From positions 620,001 through 684,000 of the forward strand of contig NZ_CP035493.1 of the NCBI RefSeq assembly GCF_004135385.1: a DNA stretch of 64,000 nt, given 5' to 3'. The stretch's first letter is position 1, and the number at the start of each line of letters is the position of its first letter. Source of the DNA: Xylanimonas protaetiae (GTDB lineage: Bacteria > Actinomycetota > Actinomycetes > Actinomycetales > Cellulomonadaceae). The notes below the pieces were generated by a model. It was given only the letters and a program-made list of their open reading frames with translations, was not told where the DNA came from and ran no database searches. This document shows, piece by piece, positions 27,211-35,990 of this stretch. The position numbers were made by a program, and so were the translations under genes.

Positions 27211-27912
27211 GTGAGCCCCGCTGCCGTCCCCTCCTCCCGCGCCCCGTCCCCCCGTACCGTGGCCCGACGACGACGCGGGCGCGCCGCTCGGCGCTGGCTG
27301 TGGCGCGGACGCTGGCTTCTCGTGGCCGTGTGCTGCGGGATCGCCGCCGCCTCCACGGTGCAGGCGCTGCGGCCCGCTCCCCCGCCGACGCGCTCCGTCG
27401 TCGTGCCCGTCCATGAGCTCGCCGCGGGCGTCGCGGTGGCGGCCACCGACCTCCAGGTCGTGGCCGTGCCCAACGATCTGGCACCCGACGAGGCCCTCGT
27501 CGACCCGTCCGACGCCGTCGGGCGCGTGCCCGCCGTGACGCTGGCCGCGGGGCTGCCGCTGTCCGCGTCGCTCATGGCGGGCGGCGAGGTGGCTGCGCTC
27601 GCACCCGACGGCACCGTCGTCGTCCCCGTGCGGCTCGACGACGCGACCGCCGTGCTGCTGCGCGCCGGGGACCACGTCGACCTCGTGTCGACAGCCCCGG
27701 CCGAGGGCGGCGCCGTGTACCTCGCGCGGCGGGCGCTCGTGCTGCCCGCAGGGTCGCGTGCCATCGACGACGGCGGGCCGCCCGGGCTGCTCGGCGGTGC
27801 CACGCGGGCAGCCCCGGCCGCCGTCACGCTGCTAGCGGTGGCGCCGGCAGAGGCTCCCGGGCTCTCGGCAGCGTCGGGTGCGGGCACGCTCGCGGCGGTG
27901 CTGGTGCCCTGA
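27211..27912 (+). CDS. SAF-domain (CpaB/RcpC-like) membrane protein
   Basis: 233 residues from GTG. Arg-rich start, a membrane helix near residues 30-48, then an SAF domain (V-V-V-P-V-H-E-L-A-A-G-V-A-V-A-A-T-D-L) and an RcpC-like part (V-V-P-V-R-L-D-D-A, L-R-A-G-D-H-V-D-L-V-S-T). CpaB/RcpC proteins help assemble Flp/Tad pili, though here no tad genes are nearby. Standing alone in actinobacteria is common. Low GC-skew oddities are absent; the start is chosen for the domain layout. Confidence 0.75.
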   Translation: MSPAAVPSSRAPSPRTVARRRRGRAARRWLWRGRWLLVAVCCGIAAASTVQALRPAPPPTRSVVVPVHELAAGVAVAATDLQVVAVPNDLAPDEALVDPSDAVGRVPAVTLAAGLPLSASLMAGGEVAALAPDGTVVVPVRLDDATAVLLRAGDHVDLVSTAPAEGGAVYLARRALVLPAGSRAIDDGGPPGLLGGATRAAPAAVTLLAVAPAEAPGLSAASGAGTLAAVLVP

Positions 27913-28233
27913 CCCGGGAAGCGGGGAAGCCGGCCTGCCGGAAACCGACCCGCCGAGACGCCGACGCGCCAGGAACCCGGCGCGTCGAGACCCGGCATGT
28001 CAGAAGCCCAGCATGTCGAGACCCGGTACATCGAGACCCGGTACGTCAGTAGCCCGGCACGTCACGAGCCCGGCACGTCGGGCGGGCCGCGGGTGCGGTC
28101 CCGCCTGTGCCGCGGCGCTCCGCGCGCCGCCCTTGCACACCGCTGAGCGAGCACCCAGAATCCCGAGAGCCGTTGTCGAACGACCGGCGATCCGGCCACG
28201 ACTCCTCGGCCACGACTTCATTCAGGGGGCATC
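27913..28233. other. Intergenic region with a degenerate minisatellite
   Basis: 321 bp with no gene I can support. The middle is taken up by imperfect 15-16-bp tandem repeats (27985-28080). The right end must hold the mscL promoter and its ribosome site AGGGGG. No clear -35/-10 pair was found. Confidence 0.6.
27985..28080. repeat. Imperfect 15-16-bp tandem repeats
   Basis: At least six successive units of the form GTCGAGACCCGGCAC (variants GTCAGAAGCCCAGCAT, ATCGAGACCCGGTAC, GTCAGTAGCCCGGCAC). Each starts GTC/ATC and contains CCCGG or CCCAG. Unit length switches between 15 and 16, so it is not coding. Confidence 0.75.
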
Positions 28234-28632
28234 ATGCTCAAGGGTTTCAAGGACTTCCTGCTGCGCGGCAACGTGCTCGACCTCGCCGTCGGCATCATCG
28301 TCGGTGCCGCCTTCACCGCCGTCGTGAACGGCCTCATGGACGGCGTGCTCAGCCCGCTCATCGCGCTGATCTTCGGTCAGCCGGACGTCAGCAAGGTCGC
28401 GTTCCCGATCGGCGGAACGACCTTCCCGGTCGGCCTGTTCCTCCAGGCCGTCATCAACTTCCTGATCGTCGCGACGGTCCTCTACTTCGTCGTCGTCGTG
28501 CCGGTGAAGCACCTCTCGGAGCGCATCAAGCGCGGCGACGCGGCGCCACCCGAGCCCGAGGTCCCGAGCGCCGACGTCGTCCTGCTCCAGGAGATCCGAG
28601 ACCTGCTGGCGTCGCGCGAGTCCACGCGCTGA
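28234..28632 (+). CDS. mscL: Large-conductance mechanosensitive channel MscL
   Basis: 132 residues, ATG with AGGGGG upstream. The N-terminus M-L-K-G-F-K-D-F-L-L-R-G-N-V-L-D-L-A-V-G is the canonical MscL start, followed by TM1 (I-I-V-G-A-A-F-T-A-V-V), the periplasmic loop and TM2 (F-L-I-V-A-T-V-L-Y-F-V-V-V). The C-terminal helix (L-L-Q-E-I-R-D-L-L) is the cytoplasmic bundle. It opens under membrane tension to release solutes after osmotic downshift. Confidence 0.97.
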   Translation: MLKGFKDFLLRGNVLDLAVGIIVGAAFTAVVNGLMDGVLSPLIALIFGQPDVSKVAFPIGGTTFPVGLFLQAVINFLIVATVLYFVVVVPVKHLSERIKRGDAAPPEPEVPSADVVLLQEIRDLLASRESTR

Positions 28633-28650
28633 ACCTGACGCCGACGCTCC

Positions 28651-28689
28651 GACCGTGGCCCGGCCCCGACAAGGGACCGGGCCACGGTC
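28651..28689 (+). terminator. mscL terminator hairpin
   Basis: A perfect 13-bp stem (28651-28663 with 28677-28689) and 13-nt loop, 18 bases after the mscL stop. No U-tract. Confidence 0.65.
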
Positions 28690-28720
28690 ACATCCGTGAG
28701 GTCACATCCGTGACCAGCCC

Positions 28721-28781
28721 TTTCGATGTCGTACTTCCTTGCGTTATCCGGGCCAGAACGCAAGGAAGTACGACATCGAAA
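28721..28781. repeat. 61-nt palindrome, family B copy 2 (likely terminator)
   Basis: Perfect 23-bp stem and 15-nt loop, same arm sequence as 20857-20917 apart from one compensated C-G to G-C change (TTCGTTGCG versus TTCCTTGCG). It lies between the convergent mscL and the small gene whose stop is seven bases beyond. Confidence 0.85.
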
Positions 28782-28787
28782 GGTTGG

Positions 28788-28976
28788 TTAGCGGCGGCCC
28801 CAGTGCGGCGGCACGTCCTGCAGGAGGCGCTCGTCGTTGTCGCCGTGGCCGCCGCGCTCGTCGGCCGTCACGCCCGCGATCTGCTCCCGTTCCGCGCCGG
28901 GCCGCACCACGCGCCGGTTCCGGCGCTTCGGGGCCGCGTCGGGGGCTTTGTCGGGCTCAGGCCTGGTCTCCGTCAC
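28788..28976 (-). CDS. Small basic/acidic conserved-looking protein
   Basis: 62 residues from a GTG overlapping the end of the helicase-like gene by 20 bases. Central K-R-R-N-R-R-V-V-R-P-G and a C-terminus N-D-E-R-L-L-Q-D-V-P-P-H-W-G, which I recognise from small proteins encoded next to this helicase type in other actinobacteria. Function unknown; translational coupling to the large gene suggests a shared role. Confidence 0.6.
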   Translation of the reverse strand: MTETRPEPDKAPDAAPKRRNRRVVRPGAEREQIAGVTADERGGHGDNDERLLQDVPPHWGRR

Positions 28977-31900
28977 CCGTCGATTGTCCCTCGGCGCCGT
29001 CGGCCACGACGTCGTCAAACGTCGGCTGGTCGGCCGCGACGACGCGCGGCGCAGGCTCGGCGGCCGCAGCGGCATCGACCTGGCCCGCCGGTACCGGCTC
29101 GCCCGCGTCGGATCCGCCCGACGGCGCGACCTGATCCGACGACCCGGCCCGATCCGGCCGCCCGGTTCGATCAGACGGCACGTCCCGGTCCGACACCCCA
29201 GCCTGACCCGACAGCCCGTCCAGGTCCGACAGCCCAGCCTGATCCGGCGGCACGGCCCGACCCGACAGCCCGTCCGGGTCCGACACCCCGGCCCCGCTCG
29301 ACGGCACGGCCCGATCCGACACCCCGGCCTGACCCGACAGCCCGTCCGGGCCTGCCGCCCCTGCCGGGTCTGCGAACACGACGTCGTCCAGCGGCGCGGG
29401 CTCGCCGGCGCCGAGGTCCTCGTCGTCGTCCTCGTCCGGGAGGATCGGGACCACCACCTCGCGGGGCGGCACGACCCCGCCGACCGTGCCGACGCGGTCG
29501 TCGCGCACGGCCTGGACGAGCCGGCGCACGCGGTCGGCCTCGGAGTCGGGGTCGAGGAACGCCGCGGCGCTCCACACCTGCGTGACCACCCAGCCGAGCC
29601 GTTCGAGCCGCTCGGCCACCTGTCGGTCGCGCACGCGCACGGAGGTCTCGGCGACGTACGACGCGTCGTCGGTGAGCACGGCGACGAGCAGCTCGCCGGG
29701 CAGGTCGGGGTGCCCGACCACGAGCGGGATGCGGTCGCCGTCGGGCAGGCCGTAGTCGGTCTCCACGAGGTAGCCGAGGCGCCACAGCCGCTCGCCCAGG
29801 TCGACGACGAGGCGGTCGGGGGCGCGGGCGACGTCGACGCCGTTGCCGAGCTGGACCTGGTCGGCGACGTCGGACCGGGCCTCGGCGAACTCGAGCACCT
29901 CGGCGAGGAGGCGCGGCCCGTCGCCGCGCAGGCGCTCGGGGTCGAGGTCGCCCGCGAGGAAGCACGTCACGACGCGCAGGCGGCGGCGGGTCGCGCCGAG
30001 CGCGCCGAGCAGCATCGCCTCGCCGCCGGCCTCGCTGAGCACGCCGAACCGGTGCAGCACGCGGCCGTGCGGCGTGCGCCCGAACCCGAGCGAGAGCACG
30101 ATCGCGTCGCGTGACAGCCCGGCGACGCCCGTGACGTCGGCGACGACGACGGGCTCGGGTCGCGACCCGGAGAAGAACGGGGCGAGCGCGGGGTTGGCGC
30201 GCACCTCGGCGAGCAGCGCCTCGCGGATGCGGTCGGCGTGCACGGCGGTGACGGTGACGATGCCGAGCGTCTCCTCGGGCCGGGTCAGCGCGTGCTCGAT
30301 GGCGAGCTCGACGACGCGGTCCACCTCGGCCTGCGTGGACTCGACGGTGCCGGACTCGGGGTCGGGCATGCCCGACCCGTCGACGACGTCGAGGTGCACC
30401 ATCGACTCGGCGCGCGGCAGCGGGGCCGGGCGCACGAGGCCGTGGTACCCGTGCCGGGCGAGCAGGCGGGTCAGCTCGGGGTCGCGCTGCGACTCGCGCG
30501 GCTGCACGGTCACGTTCGGCAGCAGCTCCGCGAGCTCCTGCACGGCGGTGCCCGACGCCGAGCGCACGTCGCCGACGACGACGACCTGCCGGGCGCGGGC
30601 GATTGCCGGCACCACCGACTCGAGCGGCACGTGCTGGACCGCGTCGAGCACGACGAGGTCGACGGTGCGCGTGGCGGGCAGCAGGTGCGGCACGAGCGTC
30701 GGGGTGGACACGAGCGCGGGCCGCAGGCGGCGCAGCACGTCGCCGTGGTGGACGGCGAGCTCGCGCAGCGACGTCAGCCGTCCCTCGACGAGCTCGGTGA
30801 ACAGAGACTCGGCGTCGTCGCGCTCGTCGCGCATCGCGGCGCCGAGGTGCGCGCGCACGGCGGCGCGGACGGGGCCGGACAGCGCGGCGACGTGGCGGCG
30901 GTCGAGCTCGCGGAAGCGGCGGGCCAGGGCGTCGAGCCCGGCGCCGTCCTGCCCGGCGAGGGCCGGGTCGGCCGCCAGGAGCTGCTCGAACACCGAGCTC
31001 CACCACGCCAGCTCCACCTCGGGCCCGACGAGCTCCGCGTCGACGCGGCGGGCGGCGAGGTCGTCGACCAGCTCGCCCAGGCCCACGGCGCGCACCCGGC
31101 GGGTCGCGGCGGTGCGCGCGGGCAGCGACTCCAGCGCGTCGGCGTCGGCGGACAGGCGCGTGAGGCGCTCGGCGAGCGCGTCGAGGTCGAGGTCGGCCAG
31201 GCCGCCGCCCAGCGGCGTCGGGCCGAGCACGGGCTCGAGCGCGTCGAGGTCGATGCGCACGGCCTCGTGCGTGTCCTCGATGGTGGCGAGGCCCTCGGGC
31301 AGGGTGGGCCAGCCGCCGCGGTCGGCGTGCCGCGCCCACACCTCCCGCTGGGCCTGCACCTCGCACAGCGCGGCGTGCAGGTCGGGCACGCGCACGCCGG
31401 GGCGCACCATGTCCTTGGCCCGCTTCCGCAGCCGGCGCCGCGTGAACCCGCCCATCTCGACGCCGTGCTCGGCGCGCCACCGGCGCGTCGCGGTCGCCTG
31501 GACCATGTCGGCGGCCGTGCGCTCGAACACCATGGGGTGGAACAGGTCGAGCGTGCCGCGCATCCCGCCGAGCATCTCGAGCTGCTGCCCGAACGCGGTC
31601 ACCGTCGTCGGCGGGGTCAGGCCAGTGACGTCGATGACGTAGGCGACCTGCCGGCGCAGCTGCGGCAGGGTCGTGTCCTTGAGGCGGTTGACGCGCACCA
31701 GGGCGGTGCGCGCCTCCTCGTCGGTGAGCAGGTGCGCGTCGAACCACGGCGTCGACGTCGCCCGCAGCGTGAACGCCCCGAGCTCGGCGGCCTGCTCCAG
31801 GTCGGCGACGGCGGCGCGACGCGCGGTCGCGTCGAGCGCGACGACGGTCCCCGGCGCGAGGCGCACGGTCGTGGACGGGGCGGGGCGCTCGGCGGTGAGC

Positions 31901-33579
31901 CGGGCGAGCGCCTGGAGGGCGTCGTACGCGGAGACCTGCCAGGGCACGCGGCTCTGGTGCAGCGCGGTGATGTACGCGGCGAGCTGGGCGCGCGACCCGA
32001 TGAGCGCGTCGCGCAGGCGGGCGATGCCGTCCTCGTCGAGGGGCTCCGGCTCGGACGCCATCGCGGTGAGCAGGCGGCGCGAGACGTCCTGCCGCCACGT
32101 CGGCACGGGCGGCACGTCGAGCAGCAGGCCGTCCAGGTCGAGCGACGCGAGCCGCGCGCCGAGCGCGTCCGCGGCCCGGCGGTGGCCCGTCACGTAGAGC
32201 ACGGAGCGGCCTGCGGCGGTCGCCTCCGCGAGCACCGCCGCGACCGTCCCGGCGACGTCGGACCCGACGGGCGCGTCCACGTACAGGTGCCCGCCGGTGG
32301 CGAGCGCGTCGACCACGTGCCGCTGGTGCGGGTCCAGGTCGCCGACGCCGCGCTCGTACGCGGGCGACGGGTCGCCCTCCGCGGGCGGGGGCACCTGGAG
32401 CGCGCCGACGGCGTCGGCCGCGGCGTCGACGCCCGCGAGCGCCGCCACCACCTCGTGCCGCACGAGCGCGGGGGCGAGCTCGTCGAGGTCGTCGACGAGG
32501 GCCTGCCCGGGGTGCACGAACGTGCCCACGAGCATGCGCCGGTCGAGCTGGAAGTCGTCGAGCACCGCGTCACCGAGCGCGGCGATGCGGTCGAGCACGT
32601 CGCTCGGCTCGAACCCGTGCGAGGAGAAGGTCGACGCGGCGAGCGTGACCGGGTCGAGCAGGGCGCCGTGCGCGCGCAGCGTGCGGGCGAGCACGGGGTT
32701 GATCTCGGCGGTCGCCTCGAGCGTCAGCTCGTAGTCGCTCTCGCCGTCGCCGCGCGGGGTCAGCGTGACGGGCCGCAGCAGCACGGGCGCGTGGACGACG
32801 CGGACGGCCTCGACGTCCTCGTCCTCGTCGTCGGCCGCCTGGTCCACGGAGGCGGACACCGAGGCGGACGCCGGGGCGGCCTCGGCGGGGGCCGGGCGGC
32901 GGACGGCGTCGGGGCGCGGCGCGGTCATGGTGACCACGGGCAGCGACTGCGTGAGCAGGAGCTCGCCGTCGTCGTCGGCGTCCGCGGCAGGAGCCAGGAC
33001 GCCGGCGTCCTCGAGCGCCTCGTCCGGCGCGGTCGCGGGCTCGGTCGCGGTCTCGGGCTCCGGCGCGGGCCGCGGGTCGCGCCACGCGGCGACGCGCGCG
33101 AGCGCGGCGACGTCCTGCGACGGCCGCCCGGACGGCGGCGGCGACCCGGCCGGCTCGGTCCAGGTGGCCACGCCGATGGCCAGGTACGTGGGCGCGAGCC
33201 CGAAGCGCTGGGCGTGCTCGGCGGAGCGCGCCGAGACGGCTCGCGCCCGACGGCGCGCGGCCGGCAGCGTCGCACCCTCGCGGATGAGGTTCGACAGGCG
33301 GGTGGGCCGCCCGGCGAAGAGCTGGGCCACGCCACCGGGGTGGGCGGACGTCAGGTCGACGACGGCCTCGCCCAGCAGACCCACGTCGGCCAGGCTGGAC
33401 CCGCCGACCTGGGCGACGAGGCTCGCCCGCCACCGCTCGACGGCGGCGGCCACGATCTGCTCGGACGTGGGCGGGGCGACGAGGTGCGGCCGCGTCGGCG
33501 CGGCGCCGGCGTCCGGTGCCGGCGACGCGACCGACGGCTGGACCTCGCGCGCGGCGGTGGTGCGTCGGACAGCGTTCAC
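28957..33579 (-). CDS. Giant helicase-like protein with degenerate ATPase motifs
   Basis: 1,540 residues from GTG. The layout is that of DUF4011/SF1-helicase-like proteins: a long N-terminal region, a nucleotide-binding core, and a C-terminal REase-like segment (L-G-Y-L-V-E-T-D-Y-G, I-P-L-V-V-G-H-P-D, L-G-W-V-V-T-Q-V-W-S). Walker A should read GxxGTGKT but reads A-P-V-G-S-D-V-A-G-T, and Walker B/DEAx reads V-V-L-D-A-V-Q, so ATP hydrolysis is doubtful. G-D-V-R-S-A-S replaces motif III (GDxxQ), and a motif VI-like R-R-R-L-R-V-V-T is near residue 1250. The last ~110 residues are Ser/Gly/Asp repeats. It probably binds nucleic acid; the role is unknown. Confidence 0.7.
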   Translation of the reverse strand: MNAVRRTTAAREVQPSVASPAPDAGAAPTRPHLVAPPTSEQIVAAAVERWRASLVAQVGGSSLADVGLLGEAVVDLTSAHPGGVAQLFAGRPTRLSNLIREGATLPAARRRARAVSARSAEHAQRFGLAPTYLAIGVATWTEPAGSPPPSGRPSQDVAALARVAAWRDPRPAPEPETATEPATAPDEALEDAGVLAPAADADDDGELLLTQSLPVVTMTAPRPDAVRRPAPAEAAPASASVSASVDQAADDEDEDVEAVRVVHAPVLLRPVTLTPRGDGESDYELTLEATAEINPVLARTLRAHGALLDPVTLAASTFSSHGFEPSDVLDRIAALGDAVLDDFQLDRRMLVGTFVHPGQALVDDLDELAPALVRHEVVAALAGVDAAADAVGALQVPPPAEGDPSPAYERGVGDLDPHQRHVVDALATGGHLYVDAPVGSDVAGTVAAVLAEATAAGRSVLYVTGHRRAADALGARLASLDLDGLLLDVPPVPTWRQDVSRRLLTAMASEPEPLDEDGIARLRDALIGSRAQLAAYITALHQSRVPWQVSAYDALQALARLTAERPAPSTTVRLAPGTVVALDATARRAAVADLEQAAELGAFTLRATSTPWFDAHLLTDEEARTALVRVNRLKDTTLPQLRRQVAYVIDVTGLTPPTTVTAFGQQLEMLGGMRGTLDLFHPMVFERTAADMVQATATRRWRAEHGVEMGGFTRRRLRKRAKDMVRPGVRVPDLHAALCEVQAQREVWARHADRGGWPTLPEGLATIEDTHEAVRIDLDALEPVLGPTPLGGGLADLDLDALAERLTRLSADADALESLPARTAATRRVRAVGLGELVDDLAARRVDAELVGPEVELAWWSSVFEQLLAADPALAGQDGAGLDALARRFRELDRRHVAALSGPVRAAVRAHLGAAMRDERDDAESLFTELVEGRLTSLRELAVHHGDVLRRLRPALVSTPTLVPHLLPATRTVDLVVLDAVQHVPLESVVPAIARARQVVVVGDVRSASGTAVQELAELLPNVTVQPRESQRDPELTRLLARHGYHGLVRPAPLPRAESMVHLDVVDGSGMPDPESGTVESTQAEVDRVVELAIEHALTRPEETLGIVTVTAVHADRIREALLAEVRANPALAPFFSGSRPEPVVVADVTGVAGLSRDAIVLSLGFGRTPHGRVLHRFGVLSEAGGEAMLLGALGATRRRLRVVTCFLAGDLDPERLRGDGPRLLAEVLEFAEARSDVADQVQLGNGVDVARAPDRLVVDLGERLWRLGYLVETDYGLPDGDRIPLVVGHPDLPGELLVAVLTDDASYVAETSVRVRDRQVAERLERLGWVVTQVWSAAAFLDPDSEADRVRRLVQAVRDDRVGTVGGVVPPREVVVPILPDEDDDEDLGAGEPAPLDDVVFADPAGAAGPDGLSGQAGVSDRAVPSSGAGVSDPDGLSGRAVPPDQAGLSDLDGLSGQAGVSDRDVPSDRTGRPDRAGSSDQVAPSGGSDAGEPVPAGQVDAAAAAEPAPRVVAADQPTFDDVVADGAEGQSTGDGDQA
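29125..29365. repeat. Degenerate in-frame repeats in the helicase-like C-terminus
   Basis: About 15-18-codon imperfect repeats, units built on P-D-G-L-S-G-Q-A-G-V-S-D with variants, encode a Gly/Ser/Asp-rich tail just before the stop region. DNA units share CCGACAC/CCGACAG and GGCACGGCCCGA. Resembles the extragenic minisatellite at 27985 in style but not in sequence. Confidence 0.6.
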
Positions 33580-33662
33580 CCTCGCCACGCTACGCACCGC
33601 CCGCGCGCGGTTCGTGGCGGCACGCCGGGCCTGGACGGGATGTGACGGCCGCCCGGACATGA

Positions 33663-33698
33663 CGATGCCCTCCGGCAGGGGGTCCGAAGGGCATCGTT
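33663..33698. promoter_or_regulatory. 10-bp inverted repeat between divergent genes
   Basis: ACGATGCCCT (33663-33672) and AGGGCATCGT (33689-33698), perfect arms with a 16-nt loop, in the 287-bp gap between the helicase-like gene and the MFS exporter. Could be a leader hairpin of the helicase mRNA or an operator. Confidence 0.4.
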
Positions 33699-33773
33699 GC
33701 CGGGGCGGACCCGGTCAGAGCACAGTGCGCGCCGCGCAGGGGGCGGGCGGCACGCACTGCTAACGCAGAGTGT

Positions 33774-33786
33774 TGCGCCTGGCGCA
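33774..33786. promoter_or_regulatory. Perfect 13-bp palindrome upstream of the MFS gene
   Basis: TGCGCCTGGCGCA, symmetric around the central T, about 80 bases before the MFS start codon. Candidate repressor site; no neighbouring regulator is evident. Confidence 0.35.
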
Positions 33787-33866
33787 CGGCGAGTCAACCG
33801 AACTCGGACATCCGTCCAGGTTGCCGAAAAGGGGCGCAATCCCGGACGTCCGCGACGTAGGCTCCC

Positions 33867-35132
33867 ATGCCCGTGAACGGGCTCCTCGAGGTGATGGTCC
33901 CGCGTCGTCTCGGGCAGCCCTACCGGTGGCTGCTGGCGTCGTCGTGGACGAGCAACGTCGGCGACGGCATCGCGCTCGCCGCCGGCCCGCTGCTGGTCGC
34001 GTCGCAGACGACGTCGCCCGTGCTCGTCGCGCTCGCAGGGCTGCTCCAGCGCCTCCCCTGGCTGATGTTCGGCCTGTGGGCGGGGGCGTTCGCCGACCGC
34101 GCCGACCGGCGTCGCGTCGTCATCGTCGGCAACGTGCTGCGCGCCGTCGTCGTGGCCGTGCTGTGCGTCGCGATCCTCACCGGGACGGTCAGCATCGGCG
34201 TCGTCCTCGTCACGATGTTCCTGTACGGCACGGCGGAGGTGTTCGTCGACACCACCGCCGGCACCCTCCTGCCGGCGCTCGTCCCCCGGCAGCACCTCTC
34301 GACGGGCACGCACCGCCTCCAGGCCGGGTACCTCACGTGCAACCAGCTCGTCGGGCCGCCCGTCGGGGCGTTCCTGTTCGCGCTCGGCTCCGTGCTGCCG
34401 TTCGTCGTCCAGGTGGTCTGCGCGCTGCTCGCCGTCGTCCTCGTCGCCCGCATCGCGCACCACCCCGCGCCCGACGACGCCCCCGGGCTGCTCGTGCCCC
34501 GCGCGGAGGCCACGACCCACATGCGCCGCGACATCGCCGAGGGCCTGCGCTGGCTGTGGGGCAGCCCCGCCGTGCGGATGCTCGCCGTCGTCATCCTCGT
34601 CTTCAACGTCACCTGGGCCGCGGCCTGGTCCGTGCTCGTGCTGTGGTCCCGCGACCACCTGGGCATGAGCGAGGTCGGCTTCGGCCTGCTGACCACGGCG
34701 GCGGCCGTCGGCGGGCTGCTCGGCACCACCCTGTTCTCCCGCATCGAGCGGCGCTTCACGCTCGCGACCATCATGCGCACGTGCCTGCTGCTCGAGGTGC
34801 TCATGCACCTCGCCCTCGCGAACACCACCGCCGGGTGGGTCGCCATCGCGGTCATGTTCGGGTTCGGCGCGTACGCGTTCGTGTGGGGCACCGTGTCCCA
34901 GGCCGTCCGGCTGCGCGCCGTGCCGCAGGAGTTCCAGGGCCGCGTCGGGTCCGTCTACATGATCTGCGTGTTCGCGGGCATGGTGGCCGGGCAGGGCCTC
35001 GGCGGCGTCATCGCCGAGCACTGGGGCCTGACTGCCCCGTTCTGGTTCGCGTTCGTGGGCAGCGGGATCACGCTCGCCCTCATCTGGCGCTCGCTGGGCG
35101 CGATCGCGCACGCGGACGCGGCGGCGGCCTGA
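33867..35132 (+). CDS. MFS transporter (MFS_3/EntS-like exporter)
   Basis: 421 residues with about 12 membrane segments. The loop 2-3 motif A-F-A-D-R-A-D-R-R-R (G-x-x-x-D-R-x-x-R-R type) and V-G-P-P-V-G-A-F-L-F in helix 5 are typical of drug/siderophore exporters of this subgroup. N-terminus L-G-Q-P-Y-R-W-L-L-A-S-S-W-T-S-N-V-G-D-G-I matches. It stands alone and is followed by a palindromic repeat. No clear ribosome site; an in-frame ATG at codon 10 is an alternative. Confidence 0.82.
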   Translation: MPVNGLLEVMVPRRLGQPYRWLLASSWTSNVGDGIALAAGPLLVASQTTSPVLVALAGLLQRLPWLMFGLWAGAFADRADRRRVVIVGNVLRAVVVAVLCVAILTGTVSIGVVLVTMFLYGTAEVFVDTTAGTLLPALVPRQHLSTGTHRLQAGYLTCNQLVGPPVGAFLFALGSVLPFVVQVVCALLAVVLVARIAHHPAPDDAPGLLVPRAEATTHMRRDIAEGLRWLWGSPAVRMLAVVILVFNVTWAAAWSVLVLWSRDHLGMSEVGFGLLTTAAAVGGLLGTTLFSRIERRFTLATIMRTCLLLEVLMHLALANTTAGWVAIAVMFGFGAYAFVWGTVSQAVRLRAVPQEFQGRVGSVYMICVFAGMVAGQGLGGVIAEHWGLTAPFWFAFVGSGITLALIWRSLGAIAHADAAAA

Positions 35133-35144
35133 GGCGCCGTCGGC

Positions 35145-35202
35145 CCGGCAGCTCGTCGTCATCCCGGCAGCCCGGGCGCACGGTCCGACGACGGACTGCC
35201 GG
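35145..35202. repeat. 58-nt palindrome, family A copy 1 (most diverged)
   Basis: Arms CCGGCAGCTCGTCGTCA / CGACGACGGACTGCCGG, same length as the other copies but with a changed centre. Lies 12 bases after the MFS stop, so it may terminate that transcript. Confidence 0.75.
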
Positions 35203-35282
35203 GCCGCCTCATCCCCGGGGATGAGGCCGGGTCCCGCCCAGGTCCGACGACAGCCGGGCCGCTCTCCTGGTGTGGTGGGGGC

Positions 35283-35990
35283 ATGAGTCCCCTCCTGAGC
35301 GCCCGCGGCCTGTCCATGGCGTACCCCGGCGTCCGTGCCCTCGACGGCGTCGACCTCGACGTCCTGCCCGGCGAGTCCGTCGCCGTCATGGGAGCCTCCG
35401 GCTCCGGCAAGACGACGCTGCTGCACCTGCTGGCCGGGATCCTGCGGCCCACCGCGGGCACCGTCACGCTCGCGACGCCCGCCGGGCCCGTCGGCGTGCA
35501 CGCCCTCGACGACGCCGAGCGGTCGCGGCTGCGACGCGAGCAGCTCGGGTTCGTGTTCCAGCAGGGGCTGCTGCTCGACGAGCTCACCGCGCTCGAGAAC
35601 GTCGCCGTCGCCCTCATGCTCAACGGCGTGCCGCGCGCCGCCGCGTCCGAGCAGGCCGCGCGGTGGCTCGCCGCGCTGGGCCTCGCCGGGCTGGAGGACC
35701 GCCGCCTCGGCGCGCTGTCCGGCGGGCAGGCGCAGCGCGTCGCGATCGCGCGCGCCCAGGTCACCGGGGCCCGGCTGCTCTTCGCCGACGAGCCCACCGG
35801 CGCCCTCGACTCGCGCACCGGGGCCGAGGTGCTCGACCTGCTCCTCGCCGCCGTCGCGCAGGGGCGCACGCTCGTCGTCGTCACGCACGACGCCGGTGTC
35901 GCCGCACGCTGCGACCGCGTCGTCACGCTGAGCGACGGGCGGGTCGTGGCCGACACGCGCCGCGCCGCGAGCGCCGGGGCGACCGCATGA
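35283..35990 (+). CDS. ABC transporter ATPase (MacB/LolD type)
   Basis: 235 residues. Walker A G-A-S-G-S-G-K-T-T near residue 40, Q-loop F-V-F-Q-Q-G, signature [14 protein letters not shown], Walker B L-L-F-A-D-E-P-T-G-A-L-D and H-loop V-V-T-H-D. This is the type that drives FtsX-like permeases; the stop overlaps the start of exactly such a gene (ATGA). Likely exports or senses a peptide or lipid, as in antimicrobial-peptide resistance modules. Confidence 0.9.
   Translation: MSPLLSARGLSMAYPGVRALDGVDLDVLPGESVAVMGASGSGKTTLLHLLAGILRPTAGTVTLATPAGPVGVHALDDAERSRLRREQLGFVFQQGLLLDELTALENVAVALMLNGVPRAAASEQAARWLAALGLAGLEDRRLGALSGGQAQRVAIARAQVTGARLLFADEPTGALDSRTGAEVLDLLLAAVAQGRTLVVVTHDAGVAARCDRVVTLSDGRVVADTRRAASAGATA

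Noticed and set aside
27985-28080. Tandem repeats as a CRISPR array
   Set aside because: Units are contiguous and degenerate with no spacers; no cas genes are near.
30238-33645. An 1,100-codon plus-strand frame opposite the helicase-like gene
   Set aside because: Shadow frame with low-complexity R/G/E composition; no start signals or domains.
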